This document shows, piece after piece, positions 9,545 through 17,709 of a stretch of DNA of 64,000 nt. The position numbers and the translations under genes were made by a program. The DNA is from Pontibacter silvestris. GTDB taxonomy: Bacteria; Bacteroidota; Bacteroidia; Cytophagales; Hymenobacteraceae. Where the stretch lies: positions 1 through 64,000 of the forward strand of contig NZ_JAJJWI010000015.1 in the NCBI RefSeq assembly GCF_020907275.1, read 5' to 3'. How positions within the stretch are numbered: position 1 is the first letter of the stretch; every line of letters begins with the position of its first letter. The notes under the pieces were generated by a model. That model was not told where the DNA came from and did not search any database. It worked only from the letters and a program-made list of their open reading frames with translations.

Positions 9545-9823
9545 TCTTCAACAGCGGGTGCGGAATGCTGGTTCAGCATTGATCAGAATATTTTAAAAGA
9601 ATGACAGCTTTACCTATAGGTTAAAATAACCGCTAAGTCTGTTAAACCTGATTGAAAAAAGGAAACAAGTTTTATTTATCTTTAGTATCAGGAGCATCAG
9701 ACAATATAGATATACCATTTTAACCAAAGGCACTCATTAGGTGTCTTGCTAATACTGTTAAGATATTCTGGTGCTTATTCCTTATTGTCTATAGTCTCTA
9801 AAATACTTGCTACACCCTTTTGT

Positions 9824-10990
9824 ATGAGTGATTCAGTTATGGAAAAGAAAAGAAAAGTAATGGTGACCGGCTGCTTTGATTTGTTGCACAGCGGGCACAT
9901 TGCTTTCTTGAAAGAAGCCGCCTCCTATGGTGACTTGCATGTATGCATTGGCAACGATGAAAATGTGTATCAGCTGAAAGGGCGCTACCCGGTAAACTCC
10001 CAGGAGGAACGACGGTACATGATCGAAGCGCTTGCCTGCACTACCAGTTGCCACGTAAATAAAGGATATGGCATTATAGACTTTTTGCAAGAGCTGGACG
10101 AGGTGCAGCCGGATATTTTCGTAGTGAATGAGGATGGAGCTACACCGGCCAAAGCAGAGATATGTAGGCAGCGTAATATAGAATATAAAGTTTCGCATCG
10201 TATCCCGCACGAGAATCTGCCAGCCAGAAGTACTACCAGCTTACGGACAGAATGTATTATTCCTTTCCGGATTGATTTGGCGGGTGGTTGGCTGGACCAG
10301 CCTTGGGTATCTAAATACCACCCGGGGCCAGTTCTGACTATTTCTATAGAGCCTACCATTAATTTTAATAACCGGAGCGGCATGGCTTCCAGTACACGTA
10401 ACAAAGCCCTGGAGCTCTGGCGTACAGCTATTCCGTCAGGTGACCGCGAGAAGCTGGCTAAAGTTTTGTTTACTTATGAAAATCCTCCCGGAACAAAAGA
10501 AGTGGCCGGTTCACAGGATGCCTTAGGTATTGTGCTTCCAGGCTTAAACCGCCTGTACTACAACGGTAGTTATTGGCCTGAGCAAATTGAGTCTGTGCAC
10601 GAAGATGACATATTAGACTGGCTGGAAGAGCACCTGTACCTGGTTACCTTAGGCCCCAGAACTTCAGGGTATGTCGTTCTGGAAAATACTAATTTAAGCG
10701 CAGAGGGTGCCGGGGCACTGGCTGATGCAGCAGAAAGTTGCTGGGAAGCCATCAGGAAAAAAGACATCAAAGCCTTTGGTGATAGCTTCCGGAGATCTTT
10801 TGAGGCACAGGTTAACATGTTCCCAAATATGGTTGATGAGCAAATTATGAAGCAGATAAATGTTTATACCGATAAAGCAGCAGGTTGGAAACTAAGTGGG
10901 GCTGGTGGTGGTGGATACATTATATTGGTAGCTGAACAGCCCATAGAAAACGCTATCAAGATAAAAGTGCGTCGGAGAGATGATACATAG
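9824..10990 (+). CDS. nucleotidyltransferase / GHMP-kinase-like fusion protein
   Basis: I start at ATG 9824; ATG 9839 (MEKKRKV) is equally possible, and a TTG at 9746 would add an unlikely leader. The N-terminal domain (about 140 residues) is a cytidylyltransferase-like fold with VTGCFDLLHSGHIAFLKEA, containing the HxGH nucleotide-binding motif, as in RfaE/HldE-type and glycerol-3-phosphate cytidylyltransferases. The C-terminal domain is GHMP-kinase-like: PFRIDLAGGWLDQP is the substrate/N-terminal motif, SGMASSTRNKA stands where the phosphate-binding GLGSSAA loop is expected, and KLSGAGGGGYIILVAE is the third motif. A sugar kinase coupled to a nucleotidyltransferase suggests making a nucleotide-activated sugar, analogous in logic to FKP or HldE but with different domains. 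The substrate is unknown. Confidence 0.75.
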   Translation: MSDSVMEKKRKVMVTGCFDLLHSGHIAFLKEAASYGDLHVCIGNDENVYQLKGRYPVNSQEERRYMIEALACTTSCHVNKGYGIIDFLQELDEVQPDIFVVNEDGATPAKAEICRQRNIEYKVSHRIPHENLPARSTTSLRTECIIPFRIDLAGGWLDQPWVSKYHPGPVLTISIEPTINFNNRSGMASSTRNKALELWRTAIPSGDREKLAKVLFTYENPPGTKEVAGSQDALGIVLPGLNRLYYNGSYWPEQIESVHEDDILDWLEEHLYLVTLGPRTSGYVVLENTNLSAEGAGALADAAESCWEAIRKKDIKAFGDSFRRSFEAQVNMFPNMVDEQIMKQINVYTDKAAGWKLSGAGGGGYIILVAEQPIENAIKIKVRRRDDT

Positions 10991-11009
10991 CCCAGTTGTT
11001 TGGCTATTA

Positions 11010-11065
11010 GCAGGTAAACGATAAAGGAGGACTGGTTTTTCAATCCTCCTTTATCGTTTACCTGC
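11010..11065. terminator. 22-bp perfect inverted repeat, bidirectional terminator
   Basis: Bases 11010-11031 pair perfectly with 11044-11065 around a 12-base loop that contains five T residues. The position between two convergent genes, the kinase fusion (ending 10990) and the DUF2798 gene (ending 11051), suits a shared two-way terminator. The right arm includes the last codons and the stop of the DUF2798 gene. Confidence 0.75.
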
Positions 11066-11278
11066 AATTTTATTAACACCATAGCTTACACCAGGTACAA
11101 TGGCCACCACGGTCACTGAAATCAAAACAAAGAACACGAAGAATGTACGAAGCCAGCGGGTAAAGAAATCAGAGGTGAAACCGAATGTGTAAATTTCCAG
11201 CGCAGATCCTAATAACACGCTGATAAGAGCAAGCCAGATAAGCTTTTGTTTTAGTTTCAGATTTAAAGGCTTCTTCAT
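11051..11278 (-). CDS. DUF2798-like small membrane protein
   Basis: This 75-residue protein has two hydrophobic helices, at about residues 12-30 and 42-66. The linker FGFTSDFFTRWLRTFFVFF matches the pattern of DUF2798 proteins, in which a short turn is followed by .FL.RWL and a second helix ending near a basic tail (here NKIAGKR). It is predicted to sit in the inner membrane. Function of the family is not established. The last codons lie inside the right arm of a 22-bp inverted repeat, so mRNA structure covers its stop codon. Confidence 0.7.
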   Translation of the reverse strand: MKKPLNLKLKQKLIWLALISVLLGSALEIYTFGFTSDFFTRWLRTFFVFFVLISVTVVAIVPGVSYGVNKIAGKR

Positions 11279-11329
11279 AAAGGACTACTAAAGTGGCAAA
11301 GGTACAATAAGTACAGCTAAACCAAGGAA

Positions 11330-11512
11330 CTAGGCATGTCCTTTTTCTGCCTCTTCGTCCTCAGAAAGGGTGTTCTGCTCAGTTGTTTTCGGTGTGCCAG
11401 GCGCTTCAGACTGTGGCGGTGCTGAGGGAGTGCCCTGTTTTACTTTCTCTACATCAGAGGAGCTGTCTTTTGTGCTTTGCTGTAAAGGTTCTTGATTTTT
11501 GTTCTGTTTCAT
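11330..11512 (-). CDS. small hydrophilic, probably disordered protein
   Basis: Starting at ATG 11512, this encodes 60 residues (MKQNKNQEPLQQ...) rich in Gln, Ser, Pro, Glu and Lys and with no hydrophobic core. The frame extends upstream to an ATG at 11548, which would give 72 residues. Nothing resembling a catalytic motif is visible. Short acidic and polar proteins of this sort are common unannotated genes in this phylum. I rate it as probably real because of its clean start and its compositional consistency, but no function can be suggested. Confidence 0.45.
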   Translation of the reverse strand: MKQNKNQEPLQQSTKDSSSDVEKVKQGTPSAPPQSEAPGTPKTTEQNTLSEDEEAEKGHA

Positions 11513-11675
11513 AGCGTTGTCTTTTAAAGGTGAACTTGTATATTTCATTTACGAGAACCGGAGCGCATTGATACTTTTCTAACTCTAAGTAACCCTCAGA
11601 CGTACATTTATAAACCTGCCATAAGCTAGCGGCCTATGGCTCGTACATGTTTAACAAGGAAATATAAATGCGGAT

Positions 11676-11984
11676 ATGAAAGCACATAAGATAAAATCGA
11701 TTATACTGGCATTGGTGGTAACTACTGTTACGGGTGCTGGCTTAGCATCTTGTAACAAGGGAACAGAACCAGGCGAAACAAATGTTGAGCGCAGTACTTT
11801 AAGGGAAACGGAACCACAGGAAAACAATTACAGCCAGGGTAGCGAAACTGATACTACTGACATGGAAAGGTTTTATGATCATGCCGACCATGAAAACCAT
11901 GATGATAATGTAAATGGAGGTGGAGCAGTGCTTTCCGGAGACGGTAAGACCTCTGGCGTAGAACGGGATGATGTTAACCAATAG
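11676..11984 (+). CDS. small lipoprotein of unknown function
   Basis: The 102-residue product has a basic start (MKAHKIKS), a hydrophobic stretch and the lipobox LASC at residues 23-26, so it should be lipidated at Cys26. The mature part is very acidic and polar, with Glu/Thr/Asp-rich text and a His/Asp cluster (DHADHENHDDN, around residues 68-78) that could bind metal; that is only a suggestion. The gene is followed 11 bases later by an unusually long perfect hairpin. No homologous family is recognised. Confidence 0.7.
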   Translation: MKAHKIKSIILALVVTTVTGAGLASCNKGTEPGETNVERSTLRETEPQENNYSQGSETDTTDMERFYDHADHENHDDNVNGGGAVLSGDGKTSGVERDDVNQ

Positions 11985-11995
11985 ATAATATTTAG

Positions 11996-12053
11996 AAGGA
12001 TCACACACAAAAGCCTGTCTCCGAGAAAAGACAGGCTTTTGTGTGTGATCCTT
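11996..12053. terminator. 25-bp perfect inverted repeat hairpin
   Basis: Bases 11996-12020 pair perfectly with 12029-12053 around the 8-base loop CCGAGAAA. The hairpin follows the small lipoprotein gene and is probably its terminator, although the stem is far longer than needed and the T-run lies inside the stem. Confidence 0.75.
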
Positions 12054-12216
12054 GTTTGGCCTAAAACATTATGAGCCTTTCTATTTATGTAGCGTATGTG
12101 CGCCTACTGTAGTAAATAATAATGTGGAAATAAAAGTTCTACGACCTCTTGTTTAACTCTTCTTTTACTGATATCGTACACCTCCTCTCAAATACTTAAA
12201 GAAGACAAACAAAAAC

Positions 12217-12816
12217 GTGAAGCTGCCCTTATCGTTCTATACCCGGCCAGATGTGGTACAAATTGCACAGGAATTGCTGGGGAAGTACTTGTACACGAAC
12301 CACAATGGCATTATTACAAGTGGCATGATCGTAGAAACAGAAGCTTACTCTGGTGAAAACGACCGTGCCTGCCATGCACACCTTAACCGCCGTACCAAGC
12401 GCACTGAAATAATGTATCATGAAGGTGGAGTGGCTTATGTGTACCTGATCTACGGCATATATCACCTGTTCAACATCATCACCAACAAAAAAGATAAAGC
12501 CGACGCCGTGCTGATACGGGCCGTTGAGCCGGAGACAGGAGTAGAGGAAATGCTGCTGCGCCGGAACATGGCAGATGCAAAGCCTAACCTTACCGCAGGC
12601 CCGGGAGTGTTGAGTATCGCTTTAGGAATAGATAAAAGCCTGTACGGTGCTGACTTGACAGGTGACGCTATTTGGGTAGAAAATAAAGGCTCTGATGTTG
12701 CTGCTGAAAACATAGCAGCTGGTCCGCGAATAGGTGTTGACTATGCTGGTGATGATGCGTTATTGCCTTGGCGCTTCTGGATTAGAGGGAATAAGTGGGT
12801 AAGCAAGAAAAGGTGA
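12217..12816 (+). CDS. DNA-3-methyladenine glycosylase (AAG/MPG family)
   Basis: This 199-residue protein begins at a GTG codon, because no ATG in frame precedes MKLPLSFYTRPDV, which is the usual beginning of the family. The motifs are those of the alkyladenine glycosylase fold: IVETEAYSGENDRACHA, containing the water-activating Glu of the ETEAY motif; GVAYVYLIYGIYHLFNI; LIRAVEP; and GPGVLSIALGI. The length is normal for bacterial members. It removes 3-methyladenine and related damaged purines from DNA in base excision repair, in the cytoplasm. It appears to stand alone as a transcription unit, between a strong hairpin and the 330-base gap before the sensor gene. Confidence 0.9.
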   Translation: MKLPLSFYTRPDVVQIAQELLGKYLYTNHNGIITSGMIVETEAYSGENDRACHAHLNRRTKRTEIMYHEGGVAYVYLIYGIYHLFNIITNKKDKADAVLIRAVEPETGVEEMLLRRNMADAKPNLTAGPGVLSIALGIDKSLYGADLTGDAIWVENKGSDVAAENIAAGPRIGVDYAGDDALLPWRFWIRGNKWVSKKR

Positions 12817-13145
12817 AAGATACAGTAACTTCTTTAATATGCTTTTTTAGTTGATTACAAATTATTCAATTTCTATGTACCTACCTGTTGGCAAATCAGA
12901 GCAACTTTAAAGTATGTTAGATTCATGTTGTGGCAGTAGCAACCTTTGCCGGTGTAGGTTATTAACAAAGTATCCTGCTTAATTTATAATATTATTTCTT
13001 ATATTGCTAACAAATGGTTGTTTCAAATAATGTTGTCGATGCATTTTTAATGCTTTATCCCCTATAGGCTTATATCAGGGGCGACTTAAAGGAGAATTGT
13101 AAGGTTTTATACATTATTTGTAGTAACTCCAGGTTAACAGAGGTT
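12817..13145. other. gap carrying the probable promoter of the hybrid sensor gene
   Basis: No gene is seen. CTAACAAATGGTTG at 13007-13020, just after TTATATTG, loosely resembles the -7/operator arrangement found before the SusC genes (see the promoters at 17.6, 35.7 and 56.5 kb). The match is weak, so autoregulation of the sensor is only a possibility. Confidence 0.35.
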
Positions 13146-16100
13146 ATGGGTTCTAAAAAGCTGATATTACTGGCATTGTTCTTAATAAGTAGGGTTGCAG
13201 ATGCGTGGGCTGTTACCATAGCCGAGCAATACAACTTTTCGCTAATCGACATAAACGGTGGACTTTCTCATGATCAGGTTAAGTGCTTTTTAAAAGATAG
13301 CAGAGGGTATTTATGGATAGGTACTGCTGCCGGGCTTAACCGCTATGACGGATACAAACTAAAAGTATTCAAGTATAATTCTAACGATTCCTGCTCCGTT
13401 ATTGGGAATAATATTACAAAACTGTTTGAAGGGCCAGAAGGGAAAATATGGGTACAGACGACCATGGGTACCAGTGTCTATAACCCCAAAACAGAAAAGT
13501 TCTATAACAAGCCTGAAAATTTTGTAAAGCAATACAATTTACCCGCAGGTGCTGCTGTGGAAGATATAGTAAAAGACAAAAAAGGGAACTTTTGGTTTAT
13601 CAGCACAGGCCAGGGCATAACTAAATACAACCCCGCCAACAACAGCTCTGTAACCCTTACACATTCTACCTCCGGCAAAGGCTCTATTAGCAGTAACCAT
13701 GTCTCGGCTATAGGGCAGAGTTCCAGCGGAGACCTATGGGTTGTTCATCAGAATGGAGTGTTTGAGAAACTGGATGTGAAAACCCTTAAAGTGGTGGAGC
13801 GATGTGATAAGATATATAAAAAAGCCTACCAGAAACTATTCAGCTATAGTTTAACAGTTGATAGTGATGATGATTTATGGATACATTCATCAGATAACCC
13901 GGTGGGCGTATTCTATTACAAAGAAGCCACACAGTCTCTCTCTCACTTCCATAAGAACTCTGCCCAGCTGCAGTTGAACAACAACCTGGCAAGAGGTATA
14001 GTAGAAAGTGAAAAAGGGACCATTTGGATTGGGACTGACCATGGCGGGATTAATGTAATCAATAAGAAGGGGCTAACGGTTCATTACATTAACCATAACA
14101 GTGAAGTAGACCGAAGCCTTGCCCATAATAGTATCAACACGTTGTACAAAGACAGTGAGGGGATTATCTGGATTGGCACTTTTAAGAAAGGCGTAAACTA
14201 TTATCATAAGAATATTATCCGGTTCCCGCATTTCAAGTATCGGACTTCTATAAAAGAGAGCCTTCCTTTTGATGATGTGAATACATTTGTAGAAGACGAG
14301 AAAGGAAACTTGTGGATTGGTACCAACGGCGGTGGTTTGGTGTACATGGATAGAGCAACCGGTACCTTTAGCAGTTACAGGCATGATGCTGGTGATGATA
14401 ACAGTATTTCAAGCGATGTTATTGTGACCTTATTATTAGATAAGAACAAGCAGCTGTGGATTGGCACCTACCTGGGTGGCCTAGATAAGTTTGACGGCAA
14501 AAAATTTACGCACTACAAAAACGACCCGAAGAACCCGCACAGCCTGTCTGATGATAGTGTTTGGGAATTATTTGAGGATTCTAAAGGTAACTTATGGGTA
14601 GGCACATTGCATGGAGGCCTAGAACTTTTTGATCCTTTGAAGGATAGGTTTCGCCACTCTAAGGTTAATGGAGGAGAGTTTCCTGTGCATTGCAATTACC
14701 TTTCTTCCATTGCCGAAGATAGGCATGGTAATATGTGGATTGGCGGTGGTTATGGTTTAGATGTGCTGAACAAAGAAACAGGCAAAAGCACCTTCTTCTC
14801 GCATGAGCCTGAAAACCCAAAGAGCCTGATCAGCAATAATATTACGTCTATTCATAGAGATAAAAACAATAATATTTGGATAGGTACTACCGAAGGATTA
14901 GACCTTTATGATGAGAAGAAAAATGTCTTTCATCATTTTACTGTTAATGATGGCTTACCAAGCAATACTATAGTTTCCATATTAGAAGATGATAAAAGTA
15001 ATTTATGGCTTAGCACCTCTAATGGTTTATCGAACCTGATTTTAAAGAATAAAGAAGAGAGCATTGATAAGCTTAGCGTAGGTTTTAGAAATTATGATGA
15101 GTTGGATGGTTTGCAGGGAAAAGCTTTTAATGAAAATGCCGCTTACAGAACCAGCAGAGGAGAATTAATATTTGGAGGCTCTAACGGTTTTAATCTGTTT
15201 TACCCAGGCAGCTTAAGTAAAAACAAGACAGCTCCAAAAGTGGTACTGTCAGACCTGCAGTTGTTTAACAAAAGTGTTGAAGTAGGTGAGGATGCGAATG
15301 GCAGGGCTATTCTTTCAAAATCTTTATATGAAACAAAGAGTATCACCTTAAAGCATGATGAAAATGCTTTTTCCATTGAGTTCGCAGCACTTAACTTCTT
15401 TCATCCCGAGAAAAACAATTATAAATACAAGCTCGAAGGCTTCGATAAAAAATGGCATGCAGCTACGGACGGTATCAGAAAAGCGACCTATACTAACCTT
15501 GACCCCGGAGAGTATGTTTTTAGAGTTATAGCTTCTAATAATGATGATGTCTGGAATGAAGAGGGTGTTAGCCTTAAAATAACTGTGCTGGCCCCTTTTT
15601 GGAGAACAAACATGGCTTATGCTCTATATGTATTGTTTGCTCTTGCAATACTTGTAGTTATTAGAAAAGTGGAGCTGCAAAAGGCCAGGATGAACTTTTT
15701 GCTGGAGCAGGAGCGAAGAGAGTCGCGCCACATGCATGAGCTTGACCTGATGAAAATAAGGTTCTTCACAAACGTGAGCCATGAGTTCAGAACACCCTTA
15801 ACACTTATACTGGCTCCGATAGAAAAGCTGCTTAAAAACACGAAAGACCCTGATCAGCGGAAGCAGTTTGAAATGATTGACCGGAATGCCAGGCGGCTGC
15901 TAAATCTTGTGAACCAGCTTTTAGATTTCAGGAAGCTGGAGGTAGAAGATGTTAAGCTATATCTCTCGGAAGGAAACATTGTGAAGTTCATCAAAGAGTC
16001 TGTGAACTCTTTCACGGATCTTTCTGATAAGAAGAAGATCACGCTGTCGTTTAACTCAGGCATAGAGGAACTTCAGGCCTCTTTTGATATGGATAAGCTG

Positions 16101-17312
16101 GGGAAAATACTGTTTAACTTATTATCAAATGCTTTTAAGTTTACGCCGGACAATGGCAGAATAGATGTGAATGTAAACTGTTTCGACAATGATTCTTCTT
16201 CTGAGGGTATAAAAATACTGGAGATCAAAGTAAAAGACACTGGTATTGGTATACCTAAAGAAAAACATGAGAAGATTTTTGAGCGGTTTTTTACAAGTGA
16301 GGTGCCTAATAGTGTTTTAAATCAGGGAAGCGGTATCGGTCTGGCTATAACACAAGAATTTGTTAAAATACATGGAGGTATGATAACCGTAGATAGCGAG
16401 CCGGAGAAAGGCAGCTGCTTTACGGTTACATTGCCTGTAAAAGAAATAGCCTCTTCTGGTACACTTGCTAAGCTTATTAATGAGTCTGAAGAAGAACTAG
16501 TATTAGATAAATCCGAGCCTCCTGTTACTGCTAAAGGCTTTGATAATGTGCCGGTTGTTTTGCTGGTGGAAGACAATGAAGACTTCCGGCTTTACCTAAA
16601 AGACAGTTTAGGAGAGTACTTTTCTATTATTGAAGCTAAAAATGGGCAGGAAGGATGGCAGAAAGCTTTGGCTTGTATGCCCGATCTGATTATAAGCGAT
16701 TTAATGATGCCGGAGTTGAATGGCATTGACTTCTGTAAGAAGATTAAGAAAGACCAACGCACGGCACATATTCCATTTGTGCTGCTAACGGCACATAAAG
16801 CAGAAGAAGTGAAACTGAAAGGGCTGGATATAGGGGCAAATGATTTTATTTCGAAACCTTTTAACTTTGAAATGCTCCTGTCCCGAACAAGGAATCTTAT
16901 TTCACAGCGCCAGCTATTGCAAAAGGCCTACGGGAAGAAAATCAGTGTAGAAACCAGTAAAACAAATATTGTATCTCTTGACGATAAGCTTATCCAGAAC
17001 GCTATAAAAGTAGTAGAGGATAATCTTTCTGATTCTGATTTCTCGGTGGAAGCTCTAAGTAAAGAATTAGGAATGAGCAGGGTACATCTATATAAAAAGG
17101 TTGTCGCCCTGACAGGAACCTCCCCAATTGAATTTATCCGGAAAATCAGGCTTCAGCGGGCCATTCAGCTTCTCGAGGAGAGTCAGCTTACTATAGCCGA
17201 GGTAGCCTACCAGGTAGGCTTTAATAACCGGAAGTATTTTACCAAGTATTTTAAAGAAGAGTATAAGGTGCTACCGTCTGTATACCTGGAAAGAAAGAAG
17301 AATGAAGTCTAG
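13146..17312 (+). CDS. hybrid two-component system sensor/regulator (HTCS)
   Basis: One 1388-residue chain holds a whole signalling pathway. Residues 1-23 are a signal peptide. About 30-700 form a two-component-type beta-propeller with many WIGT..GG / LWIGT repeats (Reg_prop). About 720-800 are a Y_Y_Y domain (HPEKNNYKYKLEGFDKKW). A transmembrane helix spans about 823-843. The histidine kinase follows, with H879 in NVSHEFRTPLTL and ATP-binding motifs DTGIGIP and GSGIGLAI. The receiver domain (about 1140-1255) carries D1185 in IISDLMMPE. An AraC-type DNA-binding domain ends the protein (RVHLYKKVVALTG, IAEVAYQVGFNNRKYF). Family members sense oligosaccharides in the periplasm and switch on the neighbouring utilisation genes. 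It lies directly before the first block, so that block at least is a likely target. Confidence 0.95.
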   Translation: MGSKKLILLALFLISRVADAWAVTIAEQYNFSLIDINGGLSHDQVKCFLKDSRGYLWIGTAAGLNRYDGYKLKVFKYNSNDSCSVIGNNITKLFEGPEGKIWVQTTMGTSVYNPKTEKFYNKPENFVKQYNLPAGAAVEDIVKDKKGNFWFISTGQGITKYNPANNSSVTLTHSTSGKGSISSNHVSAIGQSSSGDLWVVHQNGVFEKLDVKTLKVVERCDKIYKKAYQKLFSYSLTVDSDDDLWIHSSDNPVGVFYYKEATQSLSHFHKNSAQLQLNNNLARGIVESEKGTIWIGTDHGGINVINKKGLTVHYINHNSEVDRSLAHNSINTLYKDSEGIIWIGTFKKGVNYYHKNIIRFPHFKYRTSIKESLPFDDVNTFVEDEKGNLWIGTNGGGLVYMDRATGTFSSYRHDAGDDNSISSDVIVTLLLDKNKQLWIGTYLGGLDKFDGKKFTHYKNDPKNPHSLSDDSVWELFEDSKGNLWVGTLHGGLELFDPLKDRFRHSKVNGGEFPVHCNYLSSIAEDRHGNMWIGGGYGLDVLNKETGKSTFFSHEPENPKSLISNNITSIHRDKNNNIWIGTTEGLDLYDEKKNVFHHFTVNDGLPSNTIVSILEDDKSNLWLSTSNGLSNLILKNKEESIDKLSVGFRNYDELDGLQGKAFNENAAYRTSRGELIFGGSNGFNLFYPGSLSKNKTAPKVVLSDLQLFNKSVEVGEDANGRAILSKSLYETKSITLKHDENAFSIEFAALNFFHPEKNNYKYKLEGFDKKWHAATDGIRKATYTNLDPGEYVFRVIASNNDDVWNEEGVSLKITVLAPFWRTNMAYALYVLFALAILVVIRKVELQKARMNFLLEQERRESRHMHELDLMKIRFFTNVSHEFRTPLTLILAPIEKLLKNTKDPDQRKQFEMIDRNARRLLNLVNQLLDFRKLEVEDVKLYLSEGNIVKFIKESVNSFTDLSDKKKITLSFNSGIEELQASFDMDKLGKILFNLLSNAFKFTPDNGRIDVNVNCFDNDSSSEGIKILEIKVKDTGIGIPKEKHEKIFERFFTSEVPNSVLNQGSGIGLAITQEFVKIHGGMITVDSEPEKGSCFTVTLPVKEIASSGTLAKLINESEEELVLDKSEPPVTAKGFDNVPVVLLVEDNEDFRLYLKDSLGEYFSIIEAKNGQEGWQKALACMPDLIISDLMMPELNGIDFCKKIKKDQRTAHIPFVLLTAHKAEEVKLKGLDIGANDFISKPFNFEMLLSRTRNLISQRQLLQKAYGKKISVETSKTNIVSLDDKLIQNAIKVVEDNLSDSDFSVEALSKELGMSRVHLYKKVVALTGTSPIEFIRKIRLQRAIQLLEESQLTIAEVAYQVGFNNRKYFTKYFKEEYKVLPSVYLERKKNEV

Positions 17313-17709
17313 TACTTCAGCAGTAGTCGGTAAAAGTAAAAAGCAAAGCTATGAAAGGCTCGGTAAGCTCTTTAGGAGGAACTGTAACAACTGCTTTCTT
17401 CTTGTGCTATTCGTTTCTATCTAAGCTCTACTCCTGATACTTACAAGGTGCAAATTTGCTGGAAAACAATATGTGACCGCACGTACTACAGTTAACAAAA
17501 TATGCCTGTGATCTTATGTTAAATATGCTATACGATGTATTTATGGCATGTTTTCGTCTTTTGTTAACACGAAAGACATACATCAGAAACATTTGATACC
17601 CCTTACTAAGTAAAGCCTTGCCTATATTTGTTGACAAACATTTGTTAGTAGTAAGGCAGCCGTCTTTCTCAGAGTTAAGTAAGTTTTATTTTTTATTCAC
17701 ATAATCTAA
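17313..17709. other. gap between sensor and GH31 gene
   Basis: The 397 bases have no supported gene. No strong terminator for the sensor gene is visible. The right end holds the promoter/operator region described at 17587-17648. Confidence 0.5.
17587..17648 (+). promoter_or_regulatory. predicted promoter with paired AAACATTTGWT sites (block 1)
   Basis: Three elements occur in order: AAACATTTGAT at 17587-17597, a -7 match TATATTTG at 17623-17630, and ACAAACATTTGTTAG at 17634-17648. The spacing from the first TTTG to the -7 element is 27 bases. Nearly the same order and spacing recurs upstream of SusC2 (35718-35780), and a looser version before SusC3 (56436-56496). The first site is too far upstream to be the standard -33 element and may bind an activator. 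The last site overlaps the expected transcription start. Confidence 0.55.

Noticed and set aside
17592..17630. TTTG at 17592 as a classical -33 element for TATATTTG
   Set aside because: The 27-base interval is longer than the 19-21 bases usual in this phylum, so I treat the upstream site as a possible activator site.
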